Shown here: one piece after another, positions 7,605-15,523 of the stretch | Layout: every line of letters begins with the position of its first letter | How positions within the stretch are numbered: position 1 is the stretch's first letter | Assembly (NCBI RefSeq): GCF_947253065.1 | Contig: NZ_CAMXWS010000031.1 | Location: forward strand, 1-23,319 | Direction of reading: 5' to 3' | From: an uncultured Corynebacterium sp. | GTDB taxonomy: Bacteria; Actinomycetota; Actinomycetes; Mycobacteriales; Mycobacteriaceae | Length of the DNA: 23,319 nt | The notes under the pieces: model-generated | Databases searched by the model: none | Told to the model about the DNA's origin: nothing | Seen by the model: only the letters and a program-made list of their open reading frames with translations | Translations under genes and position numbers: made by a program

Positions 7605-8252
7605 TTAAGCCTCCAGGTCGTGCTCGTGGTCAGCCGGGCTGAGCACGCGGAATGCGAGAGCAGCGAGCGCAGCACCAACGAACGGAGCCAGCACGTAGAC
7701 CCACAGGTTGGACCAGTCGAAGTTGCCGTTGACGGACAGGCCGAAAGCAACAGCCGGGTTGAAGCCTCCGCCGGAGATCGGGCCGACTGCGAAAGCACCG
7801 GTCATGACGGTCGCACCGATTGCGAGGCCGAAGAAGGAGTTGCCGTCGTTGGCCTTTGCGGTAGCGACGTTGAGAACGACGAAGACGAGGATGAAGGTGA
7901 AGACAGCTTCGACGATGAAGGCCGGGCCGGTCTCGATCTGTGCTGCTTCATCAGCCATCGGCAGGACAGCGCGGCAGATCAGTGCAGCGACGACACCGCC
8001 GAGCACCTGTGCAACCCAGTAGGTCACCATTTCGGTAGCGGTCATGGCGCCACGGATCCATGCGCCGAGGGAGACTGCCGGGTTGACGTGGCCGCCGGAG
8101 ATGTGGCCGGTGGCGTAGACGAGGACCATCAGTGCGAGACCGATGGCGATAGGTGCGAACTGGCCAGCCTCAGCAACAGCGGTGATGATGGCAAAGACGA
8201 ACAGCAGGGTGGCCAGGAATTCAGCACCCGCCTTGCGTGCGATGTCGTTCAT
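7605..8252 (-). CDS. Aquaporin-family (MIP) channel
   Basis: A 215-residue polytopic membrane protein of the major intrinsic protein family, which passes water or small neutral solutes. It shows six hydrophobic segments and both pore NPA boxes: GGHVNPAVS (NPA 57-59) and GGGFNPAVAF (NPA 165-167). The residue after the second NPA is Val168, where water and glycerol channels nearly always have the selectivity-filter Arg. Length is shorter than AqpZ (231) and GlpF (281), favouring an AqpZ-like unit. AGAAGGA lies about 7 bases before the ATG. The gene is followed by glsA on the same strand, 42 bases after its stop, though glsA appears to have its own promoter. Substrate is unresolved because of the altered filter. 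Confidence 0.85.
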   Translation of the reverse strand: MNDIARKAGAEFLATLLFVFAIITAVAEAGQFAPIAIGLALMVLVYATGHISGGHVNPAVSLGAWIRGAMTATEMVTYWVAQVLGGVVAALICRAVLPMADEAAQIETGPAFIVEAVFTFILVFVVLNVATAKANDGNSFFGLAIGATVMTGAFAVGPISGGGFNPAVAFGLSVNGNFDWSNLWVYVLAPFVGAALAALAFRVLSPADHEHDLEA

Positions 8253-8286
8253 TAAATTATCCTTCTGTACAGGGAAAATGGTACCG

Positions 8287-8333
8287 CGGAAGGCCCGCCG
8301 ATGAGCACATTGCGCTTATCGACGGGCCTTCCG
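8287..8333 (-). terminator. Strong stem-loop after tRNA-Leu
   Basis: An 11-bp perfect outer stem (CGGAAGGCCCG at 8287-8297 with its complement at 8323-8333) continues into an imperfect inner stem around ATGAGC and GCTTAT. It starts five bases past the tRNA 3' end. No long U-run follows. It probably ends the tRNA transcript just before the aquaporin promoter. Confidence 0.6.
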
Positions 8334-8337
8334 TTTG

Positions 8338-8421
8338 TGCCCGGGGGGGGACTTGAACCCCCACGTTCTTGCGAACACTGGCACCTGAAGCCAGCGCGTC
8401 TGCCAATTCCGCCACCCGGGC
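8338..8421 (-). tRNA. tRNA-Leu (anticodon CAG)
   Basis: On the reverse strand an 84-nt class II tRNA folds fully. The acceptor stem is GCCCGGG with CCCGGGC. The D arm contains GGCGGAATTGGCAGACGC, and the anticodon loop CTTCAGG gives anticodon CAG. A long variable arm (TGTTCGCAAGAACG) marks leucine, and the T arm is GGGGG-TTCAAGT-CCCCC. The discriminator is A, and CCA is not encoded. A TATGTT box on the same strand (8435-8440) is a possible -10. No integrase or duplicated 3' end was seen, so it does not look like an occupied attachment site. Confidence 0.95.
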
Positions 8422-8523
8422 GGGCGACTAAGTAAACATAGCACGAGCCCTCTATAAACCTCCAAATTCACTGGAAGAAGGGGGTTTTCGGCGCTGTCAC
8501 TAGGTTGTGAGGATCTGGAACTC

Positions 8524-8529
8524 TATACT
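8524..8529 (+). promoter_or_regulatory. Candidate -10 box of the fhaA-pknB operon
   Basis: TATACT is a near-consensus -10 box in the 171-bp gap after the tRNA. The -35 region is poor (TAGGTT around 8501). A start near 8536 would leave a leader of about 57 bases, ending in a strong ribosome site AAGGAGGT (8577-8584) 8 bases before the fhaA ATG. Confidence 0.5.
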
Positions 8530-8592
8530 GTCTGTCGAAACACTACCGCTGGGAGTACCGCGGTTGACTGATCCGGAAGGAGGTGTGGGCAC

Positions 8593-9402
8593 ATGTCGTT
8601 GTTGGACAAGCTCGCCAAATTCGATAGTTCGTTGCAGCGTGGGCTGGACAATGGCTTCGCCGCTATTTTCGGCGGGCGCGTGGTTCCGGCTGAGCTTGAA
8701 GAGCTATTGAAGCAGGAAATGGCAGACGGCCTGTTCGATAACGAATATGACGAGCTGATCGCGCCGAATGTGTACGCAATTGGCGTGTCCAGCAAGGATC
8801 TGGAGAACCTCTCGCAGGACCCGGATCTGCCCAACGACCTTGCGAGTCAGCTGACCCGGTTCATCCGTAATCAAAACATTGGCCTGTATGGCCCCGTCGT
8901 GGTGCGTGTGGCTGAGGAGTCCGGTTTGCGGACTGGTCAGCTGCGCGTGTCGTCGTATGTGGACGAGGAGCCGGATGTGCCAAGTGGGTTCGACGCGATT
9001 TTGTCTGACCGTTCACCTCACCACCAGGAGGCATCCATGACCAACCCTCACGCCGCCACTCCGAATGGTTCCGGCGCTGGCGGTCCTGCCGTGAGCCTGT
9101 TGTTGCTGGATGGGTCGTCGCGTACGTACCCGGTGCACGAGGGTTCTAATGTCTTGGGCCGTTCTAATGATTGCGATTTCCGCCTCTCGGACACGGGTGT
9201 CTCGCGCCAACATGCGGAAGTGATTTGGGATGGTTCGACGGCATTCTTGGTGGATTTGCAGTCCACGAATGGCACGACGGTGAATGATCAGCCGGTGGAG
9301 AATTGGGAGTTGGCTGACGGTGATGTGATCACGGTGGGCCACTCGAATATTGAGGTGCGTATCTCGGGTACGCGCCCCCACGGCGAGACGGCAAGTCAGT
9401 AA
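8593..9402 (+). CDS. fhaA: FHA-domain protein FhaA
   Basis: A 269-residue cytoplasmic phosphothreonine-reading adaptor, first gene of the kinase operon. Residues 1-125 match the FhaA N-terminal domain (DUF3662 type), opening with LDKLAKFDSSLQRGLDNGFAA-like sequence. Residues about 167-258 form the FHA domain, with phosphopeptide-contact residues Arg190 (LGRS), Ser204 and His207 (SRQH) and Asn226 (STNG). In mycobacteria FhaA is a PknB substrate and binds phosphorylated MviN to restrain peptidoglycan synthesis; a similar role is inferred here. The linker of about 40 residues is short compared with the mycobacterial protein. An in-frame ATG at 9037 with its own AGGAGG sits in that linker and could give a separate FHA-only product. 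Confidence 0.92.
   Translation: MSLLDKLAKFDSSLQRGLDNGFAAIFGGRVVPAELEELLKQEMADGLFDNEYDELIAPNVYAIGVSSKDLENLSQDPDLPNDLASQLTRFIRNQNIGLYGPVVVRVAEESGLRTGQLRVSSYVDEEPDVPSGFDAILSDRSPHHQEASMTNPHAATPNGSGAGGPAVSLLLLDGSSRTYPVHEGSNVLGRSNDCDFRLSDTGVSRQHAEVIWDGSTAFLVDLQSTNGTTVNDQPVENWELADGDVITVGHSNIEVRISGTRPHGETASQ
9026..9039 (+). promoter_or_regulatory. Internal ribosome site and in-frame start in fhaA
   Basis: AGGAGG at 9026-9031 stands 5 bases before ATG 9037, which is in frame with fhaA (residue 149). Initiation here would yield a 121-residue protein holding only the FHA domain. It is as strong a start signal as that of fhaA itself. Confidence 0.5.
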
Positions 9403-9418
9403 GGTGGCTTTTTAACTT

Positions 9419-9874
9419 ATGGACTCTGCATTGATGCTCGGGGCCCGCTTCGGCCTCCTCATTCTTCTCTGGCTTTTCATCTTTGTGGTGCTCGCTGTGC
9501 AGCGCCGCGATATCAAAACTGCTGAGGTGGCACAGCGCCGAACGGGTGCTGCGCCGGTGCCGGCGTCGACACGCCGTGAGAAGGCCCACGAAGTGGTCGT
9601 GGTTGAAGGCCCGCTGCGCGGTTCCCACATGAATGTCTCCACTTTGGAGGACCTCACGCTGGGCCGTGCGGACGATAATGACTTTGTGCTGGGCGATGAT
9701 TTCGCATCTTCGCGGCATGCTCGTCTGTTCCGCCGCGGATCGGATTGGTTCGTGGAAGACTTGGATTCGCGTAACGGCACGTTTGTGGCCGGGATGCGGA
9801 TCGACCAACCTGAGCGCGTCCAGGTGGGAACTGACATCAAGATGGGGCGCACGATTGTGAGGTTGATGCCATGA
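9419..9874 (+). CDS. fhaB: Membrane-anchored FHA protein FhaB (FipA)
   Basis: A 151-residue protein with one N-terminal membrane segment (residues 6-28), a basic linker, and a cytoplasmic FHA domain from about residue 58. Phosphothreonine-contact residues are Arg83 (LGRADD), Ser98 and His100 (SSRHARL) and Asn119 (SRNGTFV). In mycobacteria this protein links PknA signalling to FtsZ and FtsQ at division; the same role is likely. The ATG at 9419 follows fhaA by 16 bases, and AAGGTGG is 11 bases upstream, a rather long spacing. Its stop overlaps the pstP start as ATGA, indicating coupled translation. Confidence 0.92.
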   Translation: MDSALMLGARFGLLILLWLFIFVVLAVQRRDIKTAEVAQRRTGAAPVPASTRREKAHEVVVVEGPLRGSHMNVSTLEDLTLGRADDNDFVLGDDFASSRHARLFRRGSDWFVEDLDSRNGTFVAGMRIDQPERVQVGTDIKMGRTIVRLMP

Positions 9875-11223
9875 CGAACTTGAAGCTCAACTTCTTCGCA
9901 GGGTCCGACAGGGGTTTGGTTCGCGATAATAATGAGGACTCGGCCTACGCTGGCCCGCATCTGCTGCTGCTTGCCGACGGCATGGGAGGCCACGCCGCAG
10001 GCGAAGTCGCTTCCCAGCTGATGGTGGAGCACATGGAGCACCTGGACCGGAATCCGGAGGATGCGGACATTCTGGCTCTGTTGGGTGCAGCTGCTGATGA
10101 TGCGAATGCGTCGATCTCGGAATCGATCGCACAGCACCCGGAGCAGGACGGCATGGGCACGACGCTGACTGCGTTGATGTTCGATGGCGAGAACATGGGA
10201 ATGATCCACGTGGGCGATTCCCGTGGCTACCGTCTGCGCGATGGGGAGCTCACCCAGATCACGGAGGACGATACGTTTGTCCAGTCCCTGGTCAATGAGG
10301 GCAAGCTCAAGCAGGAGGATGTGTCCTCGCACCCGCAGAAATCGCTGATTCTCAAGGCTTATACCGGCCGTCCGGTGGAACCGCGCCTGGAGCTTTTCCC
10401 TGCTCAGGTCGGCGACCGTTATTTGCTGTGCTCCGATGGCCTGTCGGACCCGGTCACGCACACCACCATCGAGGAGGCGTTGGCTCAGGGCACCCCGGAG
10501 CAGGCTGCGAATCGTCTGATCGAGCTCGCTTTGCGCTCTGGTGGTCCCGATAATGTCACCGTTGTCGTGGCTGATGTGGTGGATTCGAATTCCACCGACT
10601 GCCCAGAACTGCCGACCTCTTCGGCAATGGTCGGCGCGCTCGCTGTCGGCGAAGAACCGACCCACCCGGATACGGCTGCCGGTCGTGCAGCGAAGTTGAT
10701 GGGCGCACAGCGGGCATCGAAGTCCGCGGCATCGGGCAAAAAAGAAGAGCCGGCCTCCGACGATGAGGAGGATCACCGACGCCGCTCCAAGTTGCCGTGG
10801 ATAATCGGTGTGCTCGCGATCGCTCTGCTCGGGATTGGCGGGCTGTGGTGGTTCGATAATGCTCGTTCAGACACCTACTTCGTGGCCACGAACGAGCAGG
10901 ATGAATTTGTCATCGAACAGGGCCTGAACGGCTCCATTTTCGGGCGTGATCTGCATGAACCTGTCCAGAGCGTGTGCATCAACAACGACAACCAGATCCG
11001 TTTGGTGGACACCAATAATGTTCCGGAGGATTGCCGTCGTTTCGCGCTCAGTGACCTCGATGAAGCAACGCAGGGCCGCGTGCACAACTTGGGCAGCGGC
11101 ACGTACAACGAGGTCACGGAGCAGATGAACAGGCTTGCCGACGGGGCGCTGCCGGCGTGCGTCGATAAGCCTGCTGATGCTAAATCTGAGGCCCCCTCCC
11201 CTAACTGCCGGGAGGTGAAATAA
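9871..11223 (+). CDS. pstP: Ser/Thr protein phosphatase PstP (PP2C)
   Basis: A 450-residue PPM/PP2C metal-dependent phosphatase that reverses PknA and PknB phosphorylation. Conserved motifs are RDNNEDS (18-24), LADGMGGH with metal Asp36, GDSRGYR with Asp116, SDGLSD with Asp189 and GGPDNVT with Asp227. A single membrane segment spans about 308-328. An outside tail of about 120 residues contains four cysteines (369, 388, 430, 446), enough for two disulfides. The tail resembles no domain I know. Start overlaps the fhaB stop by four bases, and the stop TAA touches the rodA ATG directly. In mycobacteria the equivalent is essential for division. Confidence 0.93.
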   Translation: MTNLKLNFFAGSDRGLVRDNNEDSAYAGPHLLLLADGMGGHAAGEVASQLMVEHMEHLDRNPEDADILALLGAAADDANASISESIAQHPEQDGMGTTLTALMFDGENMGMIHVGDSRGYRLRDGELTQITEDDTFVQSLVNEGKLKQEDVSSHPQKSLILKAYTGRPVEPRLELFPAQVGDRYLLCSDGLSDPVTHTTIEEALAQGTPEQAANRLIELALRSGGPDNVTVVVADVVDSNSTDCPELPTSSAMVGALAVGEEPTHPDTAAGRAAKLMGAQRASKSAASGKKEEPASDDEEDHRRRSKLPWIIGVLAIALLGIGGLWWFDNARSDTYFVATNEQDEFVIEQGLNGSIFGRDLHEPVQSVCINNDNQIRLVDTNNVPEDCRRFALSDLDEATQGRVHNLGSGTYNEVTEQMNRLADGALPACVDKPADAKSEAPSPNCREVK

Positions 11224-12573
11224 ATGCGTCAGTTGTTCTCGCGCGGCCAGGAACTTTTCCTGCTGATCCTGTCGGCGGCTTTGTTGCTGCTCATGCTCGT
11301 TGGGCTTGAGCTGTCTCAGGGCAATGCTCTGACGGTGGACATGCTTTGGCTCGTCGGTGGTTTCATCGGTGTGTACGCGATTGCACACGTGGCCATGTGT
11401 TATGCCGCACCGCACGCTGACCAGGTGCTTTTGCCGTTGGTTGCGACGCTGAATGCGCTGGGCTTGGTGATGATTTACCGCCTTGACCTGGAGACAGATT
11501 TCGGGCTCGCCCCACGTCAGATGATCTGGTCGCTGGTGGGCATCCTGTTTTTGGTGGCCACACTATTGGTCGTGCGTGACCACCGTGAGCTCACCCGTTT
11601 CTCGTACTTGCTGGGACTATGTGGCATTGTGCTGCTCGCCCTGCCACTGGTGTGGCCACAACCGCCGGACGCGGAGGCCCGCATCTGGATCTGGCTCGGC
11701 CCGTTCTCGATCCAGCCGGGCGAATTCTCCAAGATTCTCCTGCTGCTCTTCTTCGCGCAGCTCCTCGCGCAGAAGCGCTCCCTGTTCACGGTGGCTGGCT
11801 ACCGCTTCTTGGGCATGACGTTCCCGCGCCTGCGTGACTTGGCGCCGATCCTTATGGTGTGGGCGATCGCAATCGTCATCATGGGCATTTCCAATGACTT
11901 CGGTCCGGCGCTGCTGCTGTTCGCCACCGTGCTGGGCATGGTGTACTTCGCCACCGGTCGCACTAGTTGGCTGGTCATTGGCCTGGGCTTGGTCGCCGTG
12001 GGTGCCCTCGCCGTGTACCGCGTGTCCTCAAAGATTCAAGACCGCGTGTCCAATTTCCTGGACCCGCTGGCTAATTACGACACCACTGGCTACCAGCCCT
12101 CCCAGGCTCTGTTCGGTCTGAGCTGGGGCGGCGTGACCGGCACCGGGTTGGGCTTCGGCCACCCGCACATGGTGCCTGTGGCTCACTCGGATTACATTCT
12201 CGCCGCGATCGGTGAGGAGCTCGGCCTGATCGGTCTGGCAGCAGTGCTGATCATCTTCGCCATCTTCATCACCCGTGGCTTCCGCACTGCCCTGGCAGTG
12301 CGCGACACCTACGGCAAACTCGTTGCGTCCGGTCTGGCACTGACGATCGCTGTGCAGATCTTCGTGGTCGCTGGCGGTGTGTCGGCAATGCTGCCAATGA
12401 CGGGTCTGACCACACCGTTCATGTCCGCCGGTGGTTCGGCGATCATGGCTAATTATGTTCTGCTCGGCCTGCTGCTGCGCATTTCCAATAATGCGAACCG
12501 TCCGGTCGAGGACACCGATAATGACAGCAGCGTTACCGGCGCTGGCCGATCTGTACTCGCGGGGGTGCGCTAG
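11224..12573 (+). CDS. rodA: SEDS peptidoglycan glycosyltransferase RodA/FtsW
   Basis: A 449-residue polytopic SEDS-family enzyme with about ten hydrophobic segments. It polymerises lipid II into glycan strands together with a class B PBP, here encoded directly downstream. Family marks are QPGEFSK (164-170; usually QPSEFAK) and the essential Asp225 in NDFGPALL. The region GGVTGTGLGFG and the late IGEELGLIG and MTGLTTPFMSAGG motifs are also typical. GGAGGTG in the end of pstP serves as ribosome site, and the start abuts the pstP stop. In corynebacteria, which grow at the poles and lack MreB, RodA supports polar elongation. Confidence 0.94.
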   Translation: MRQLFSRGQELFLLILSAALLLLMLVGLELSQGNALTVDMLWLVGGFIGVYAIAHVAMCYAAPHADQVLLPLVATLNALGLVMIYRLDLETDFGLAPRQMIWSLVGILFLVATLLVVRDHRELTRFSYLLGLCGIVLLALPLVWPQPPDAEARIWIWLGPFSIQPGEFSKILLLLFFAQLLAQKRSLFTVAGYRFLGMTFPRLRDLAPILMVWAIAIVIMGISNDFGPALLLFATVLGMVYFATGRTSWLVIGLGLVAVGALAVYRVSSKIQDRVSNFLDPLANYDTTGYQPSQALFGLSWGGVTGTGLGFGHPHMVPVAHSDYILAAIGEELGLIGLAAVLIIFAIFITRGFRTALAVRDTYGKLVASGLALTIAVQIFVVAGGVSAMLPMTGLTTPFMSAGGSAIMANYVLLGLLLRISNNANRPVEDTDNDSSVTGAGRSVLAGVR

Positions 12574-14037
12574 ATGAATACGTCGATTCGTTGGGGCGCA
12601 TTCGGCTCCATCCTGCTCACTGTCCTCCTGCTGGCTAATTTCACCTGGGTGCAGGCCTTCCATGAGGATGAATACGCCCGCAACCCGCTGAATAACCGCA
12701 ATTTCATTGAGGCGCAGAAGGTCGAGCGTGGCCAGATCAGCGCTGGTGGCCAGGTGCTGGCCAAGTCGGACCCAGTCGGCGATGGCTTCTTCAAGCGCAG
12801 CTACCCGAATATGCCGTACTCTTTCGCTCCGGTCGTGGGTTACCTCTCTGACCGCTACGGTGTCTCTGGCATCGAGGCCGGCTTCAATGCTGACCTGAAC
12901 GGTGAATCCAGCGCGAAGGGCACTCGTTTCTTGCGTACCCGCCAGGATGGTCGCGTGGGTGACTCGGTGGAGCTCACGCTTGACCCGCAGACACAGGCTG
13001 CCGCATATGACCAGCTGGACAGCCGGAATTACCAGGGCGCGGTGGTGGCGCTGCGGCCGTCGACAGGCGAGGTGCTCGCGATGGCATCGAACCCGTCATA
13101 CGACCCGAATTCGATCGTCAACGACGCCACTGCCGAAGATGCTTGGAAGCAGGTCAATGAAGCTCCGGGCAACCCGCTGCTCAATCATGCAACGCAGGAG
13201 CAGCTGCCGCCGGGCTCAATCTTCAAGATCATCACTACCGCTGCTGGATTGAAGAATGGGTACACCCCGGATTCCCCACTGACCGGTGAATCCGCAATCA
13301 CCCTGCCCGGCACGGAGGTGCAGCTGACCAACTACGGCGGCAATACGTGCGGTGGTTCCACCCAGACGACGCTGCGTACTGCGTTCATGCTGTCGTGCAA
13401 TACCGCATTCGTGCAGATGGCCACCGACCTCGGTGATGACCCGATCCGCGATGCCGCCACCGCTTTCGGCGTTGGCCAGCAGTACGACCTGGGCCTGCCC
13501 AATGCGGCTGGTTCCCTCGGTGAGCTGGAGGATCTCGCTGCCGTGGGCATGTCTGCGATTGGTCAGCGCGATGTGACTATGACCGCGATGCAGGCAGCCG
13601 TGATGGCGGCAACTGTTGCCAATGAAGGCCGCCGCATGGAACCGCACGTGGTCTCCCGCGTGGTCAACCCGAACATGAAGACGGTGCGCACCATCCGTCC
13701 GCGCCAGGCAGCCGAAGCTGTCTCCCCCGATGAAGCGGAGACCATCACTGACCTGATGTTCCGCTCCGAGCGGAACACTTACGGCTACAACGGCAACGGC
13801 TATGCCTCCAAGACCGGTACCGCCGAACACGGCGAAGACCTGCCACCGCACACGTGGTACGTCGCATTCGACCCGGACAAGGACGTCGCTGTCGCAGTTG
13901 TGGTGAAGAACGGCGGCGGACTCGGCGCAGGTGCCACGGGCGGGCAGGTCGCCGCCCCGATCGGTCGCACGATTCTCGCTGCCGCCCCGGCCCCAAAGAA
14001 GCAGGACGACAATCAACCCGCAGGAGGAGCTGAGTAA
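12574..14037 (+). CDS. pbpA: Class B penicillin-binding protein PbpA
   Basis: A 487-residue transpeptidase that cross-links peptidoglycan made by its SEDS partner RodA. One N-terminal membrane anchor (about 8-27) precedes the dimerisation domain. The penicillin-binding domain has all three active-site motifs: Ser215-I-F-Lys218, Ser274-C-Asn276 and Lys413-T-G-T. The length matches mycobacterial PbpA (~490). The ATG directly follows the rodA TAG, and the stop TAA shares one base with the pknA ATG, so translation is tightly coupled on both sides. In mycobacteria PbpA is a PknB substrate, which fits its location. Confidence 0.94.
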   Translation: MNTSIRWGAFGSILLTVLLLANFTWVQAFHEDEYARNPLNNRNFIEAQKVERGQISAGGQVLAKSDPVGDGFFKRSYPNMPYSFAPVVGYLSDRYGVSGIEAGFNADLNGESSAKGTRFLRTRQDGRVGDSVELTLDPQTQAAAYDQLDSRNYQGAVVALRPSTGEVLAMASNPSYDPNSIVNDATAEDAWKQVNEAPGNPLLNHATQEQLPPGSIFKIITTAAGLKNGYTPDSPLTGESAITLPGTEVQLTNYGGNTCGGSTQTTLRTAFMLSCNTAFVQMATDLGDDPIRDAATAFGVGQQYDLGLPNAAGSLGELEDLAAVGMSAIGQRDVTMTAMQAAVMAATVANEGRRMEPHVVSRVVNPNMKTVRTIRPRQAAEAVSPDEAETITDLMFRSERNTYGYNGNGYASKTGTAEHGEDLPPHTWYVAFDPDKDVAVAVVVKNGGGLGAGATGGQVAAPIGRTILAAAPAPKKQDDNQPAGGAE

Positions 14038-15500
14038 TGCACACCGACAATCGCGCTGAACTCCAGGAAATCATCGGCTCCGATTACCAGCTCCAATGGA
14101 TCATCGGACACGGTGGCATGTCCACCGTCTGGCTTGCCGACGACCCCGCCAACGACCGCGAAGTAGCCATCAAGGTCCTGCGCCCGGAATTCTCCGGCAC
14201 CGAAGAGTTTCTTACCCGGTTCCGCAATGAGGCGAATTCTGCGAAAGGCATCAATTCCTCCAATGTCGTGGCCACCTACGACTACCGCGAGGTGCCATCG
14301 CGTGAAGGTTTCAATGTCTGCTTCATCGTCATGGAGTACATCCGTGGCGAATCCCTGGCGGACCTGATTGCGCGAGAAGGCAAGCTCGATGAGGCACTCG
14401 CTCTCGACGTTCTTGAGCAGGCCGCCCACGGTCTTGCCGTGATCCACGAATTGGGCCTGGTACACCGCGATATCAAACCGGGCAACCTCATGATCACCCA
14501 GAACGGCAAGGTGAAGATCACTGACTTCGGTATTGCCAAGGCCGCTGCCGCCGTGCCGCTGACCCGCACCGGGATGGTGGTGGGCACTGCTCACTATGTT
14601 TCCCCGGAGCAGGCACAGGGACTTGAGGTCACCGCAGCATCCGACGTGTACTCACTCGGCGTGGTTGGCTACGAACTACTGACCGGCAAACGGCCCTTCA
14701 CGGGCGATTCGTCTGTGTCCGTGGCGCTCGCGCATGTGAATAATGAGCCGCCGGCGATGTCGACGCAGATTAGCGCCCCGGCGCGTGAACTGATCGGGAT
14801 TGCTCTGCGTAAGGACCCGAATACGCGCTTTGCTGATGGTACGGAATTCCAGGCGGCGATCGCTGCTGCCCGTGCGGGTGAGCGCCCAGTCACGGCCACC
14901 ACGAAGCGTGTCCCGGTGGAGCCGACTCCGCAGGAGTCCACCGCGCAGCTCGCTGCGGTGACCGAGCCGACGACGATGCAACCGGCGCAACCGCTTTCCG
15001 GACAGCACCCGGCACCGCGGCCTCAGCGCCAAGCGGTGCACCCGCCGGCCGAGCCACAGAAGAAGAACAACAGCGGCGCATTCGGCACTGGTGTTCTCAT
15101 CGCGCTTCTGGTCCTGCTTGCCGGCGTTGCCGCGGTGTGGGCATTCACCTCCGGCGTCTTCGACGGTGGCGGTAAGGATGAACCGACCACCACGACCAGT
15201 TCCAGTACGGCAGAGACCAGCACCCCGACCGAAACGGTCACGGAGACTGAAACTGCTTCTGAGGAGCCCACATCTCGCGAGCGTCCTACCCGGCCTTCGC
15301 CGTCCACGCTGTACAATTCGCCGGAAACAGAGCGGCCAACGCAACGTTCAACGGAGGCTGAGCAGCAGCCGACGCATGCGCCCGAGCAGCCGACCGCGCA
15401 GCCGTCGGAACCACGCCAGCCTTCCCCGACGCAGCAGCAGCCGCCGGCTGAAGACGAACTGATCCCTGGCCTTGAACTCCCGGGCCTGCCCAACCCATAA
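14037..15500 (+). CDS. pknA: Ser/Thr protein kinase PknA
   Basis: A 487-residue transmembrane kinase controlling cell shape and division. The kinase domain (about 17-280) has the GHGGMS glycine loop, ATP Lys46, catalytic HRD 143-145, DFG 163-165 and the double-Thr activation loop T176-R-T178 before GTAHYVSPEQ. A proline-rich juxtamembrane stretch (290-345) leads to one membrane helix (350-371). The outer tail of about 115 residues is low-complexity, rich in Thr, Pro, Glu and Gln, and has no PASTA domain. AGGAGG lies 9 bases before the ATG, inside the end of pbpA. It pairs with pknB downstream; both are essential in related species. Confidence 0.94.
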   Translation: MHTDNRAELQEIIGSDYQLQWIIGHGGMSTVWLADDPANDREVAIKVLRPEFSGTEEFLTRFRNEANSAKGINSSNVVATYDYREVPSREGFNVCFIVMEYIRGESLADLIAREGKLDEALALDVLEQAAHGLAVIHELGLVHRDIKPGNLMITQNGKVKITDFGIAKAAAAVPLTRTGMVVGTAHYVSPEQAQGLEVTAASDVYSLGVVGYELLTGKRPFTGDSSVSVALAHVNNEPPAMSTQISAPARELIGIALRKDPNTRFADGTEFQAAIAAARAGERPVTATTKRVPVEPTPQESTAQLAAVTEPTTMQPAQPLSGQHPAPRPQRQAVHPPAEPQKKNNSGAFGTGVLIALLVLLAGVAAVWAFTSGVFDGGGKDEPTTTTSSSTAETSTPTETVTETETASEEPTSRERPTRPSPSTLYNSPETERPTQRSTEAEQQPTHAPEQPTAQPSEPRQPSPTQQQPPAEDELIPGLELPGLPNP

Positions 15501-15523
15501 CCCCATATAAGGAAGCTTCGAAA

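Noticed and set aside
6978..8255. 425-codon forward open frame
   Set aside because: Spans two reverse-strand genes (glsA and aquaporin) with full motif sets; composition is Asp/Val/Gly-rich with no domain.
8338..8421. Integration site at tRNA-Leu
   Set aside because: No integrase, no duplicated tRNA 3' end, and both flanks are ordinary chromosomal genes.
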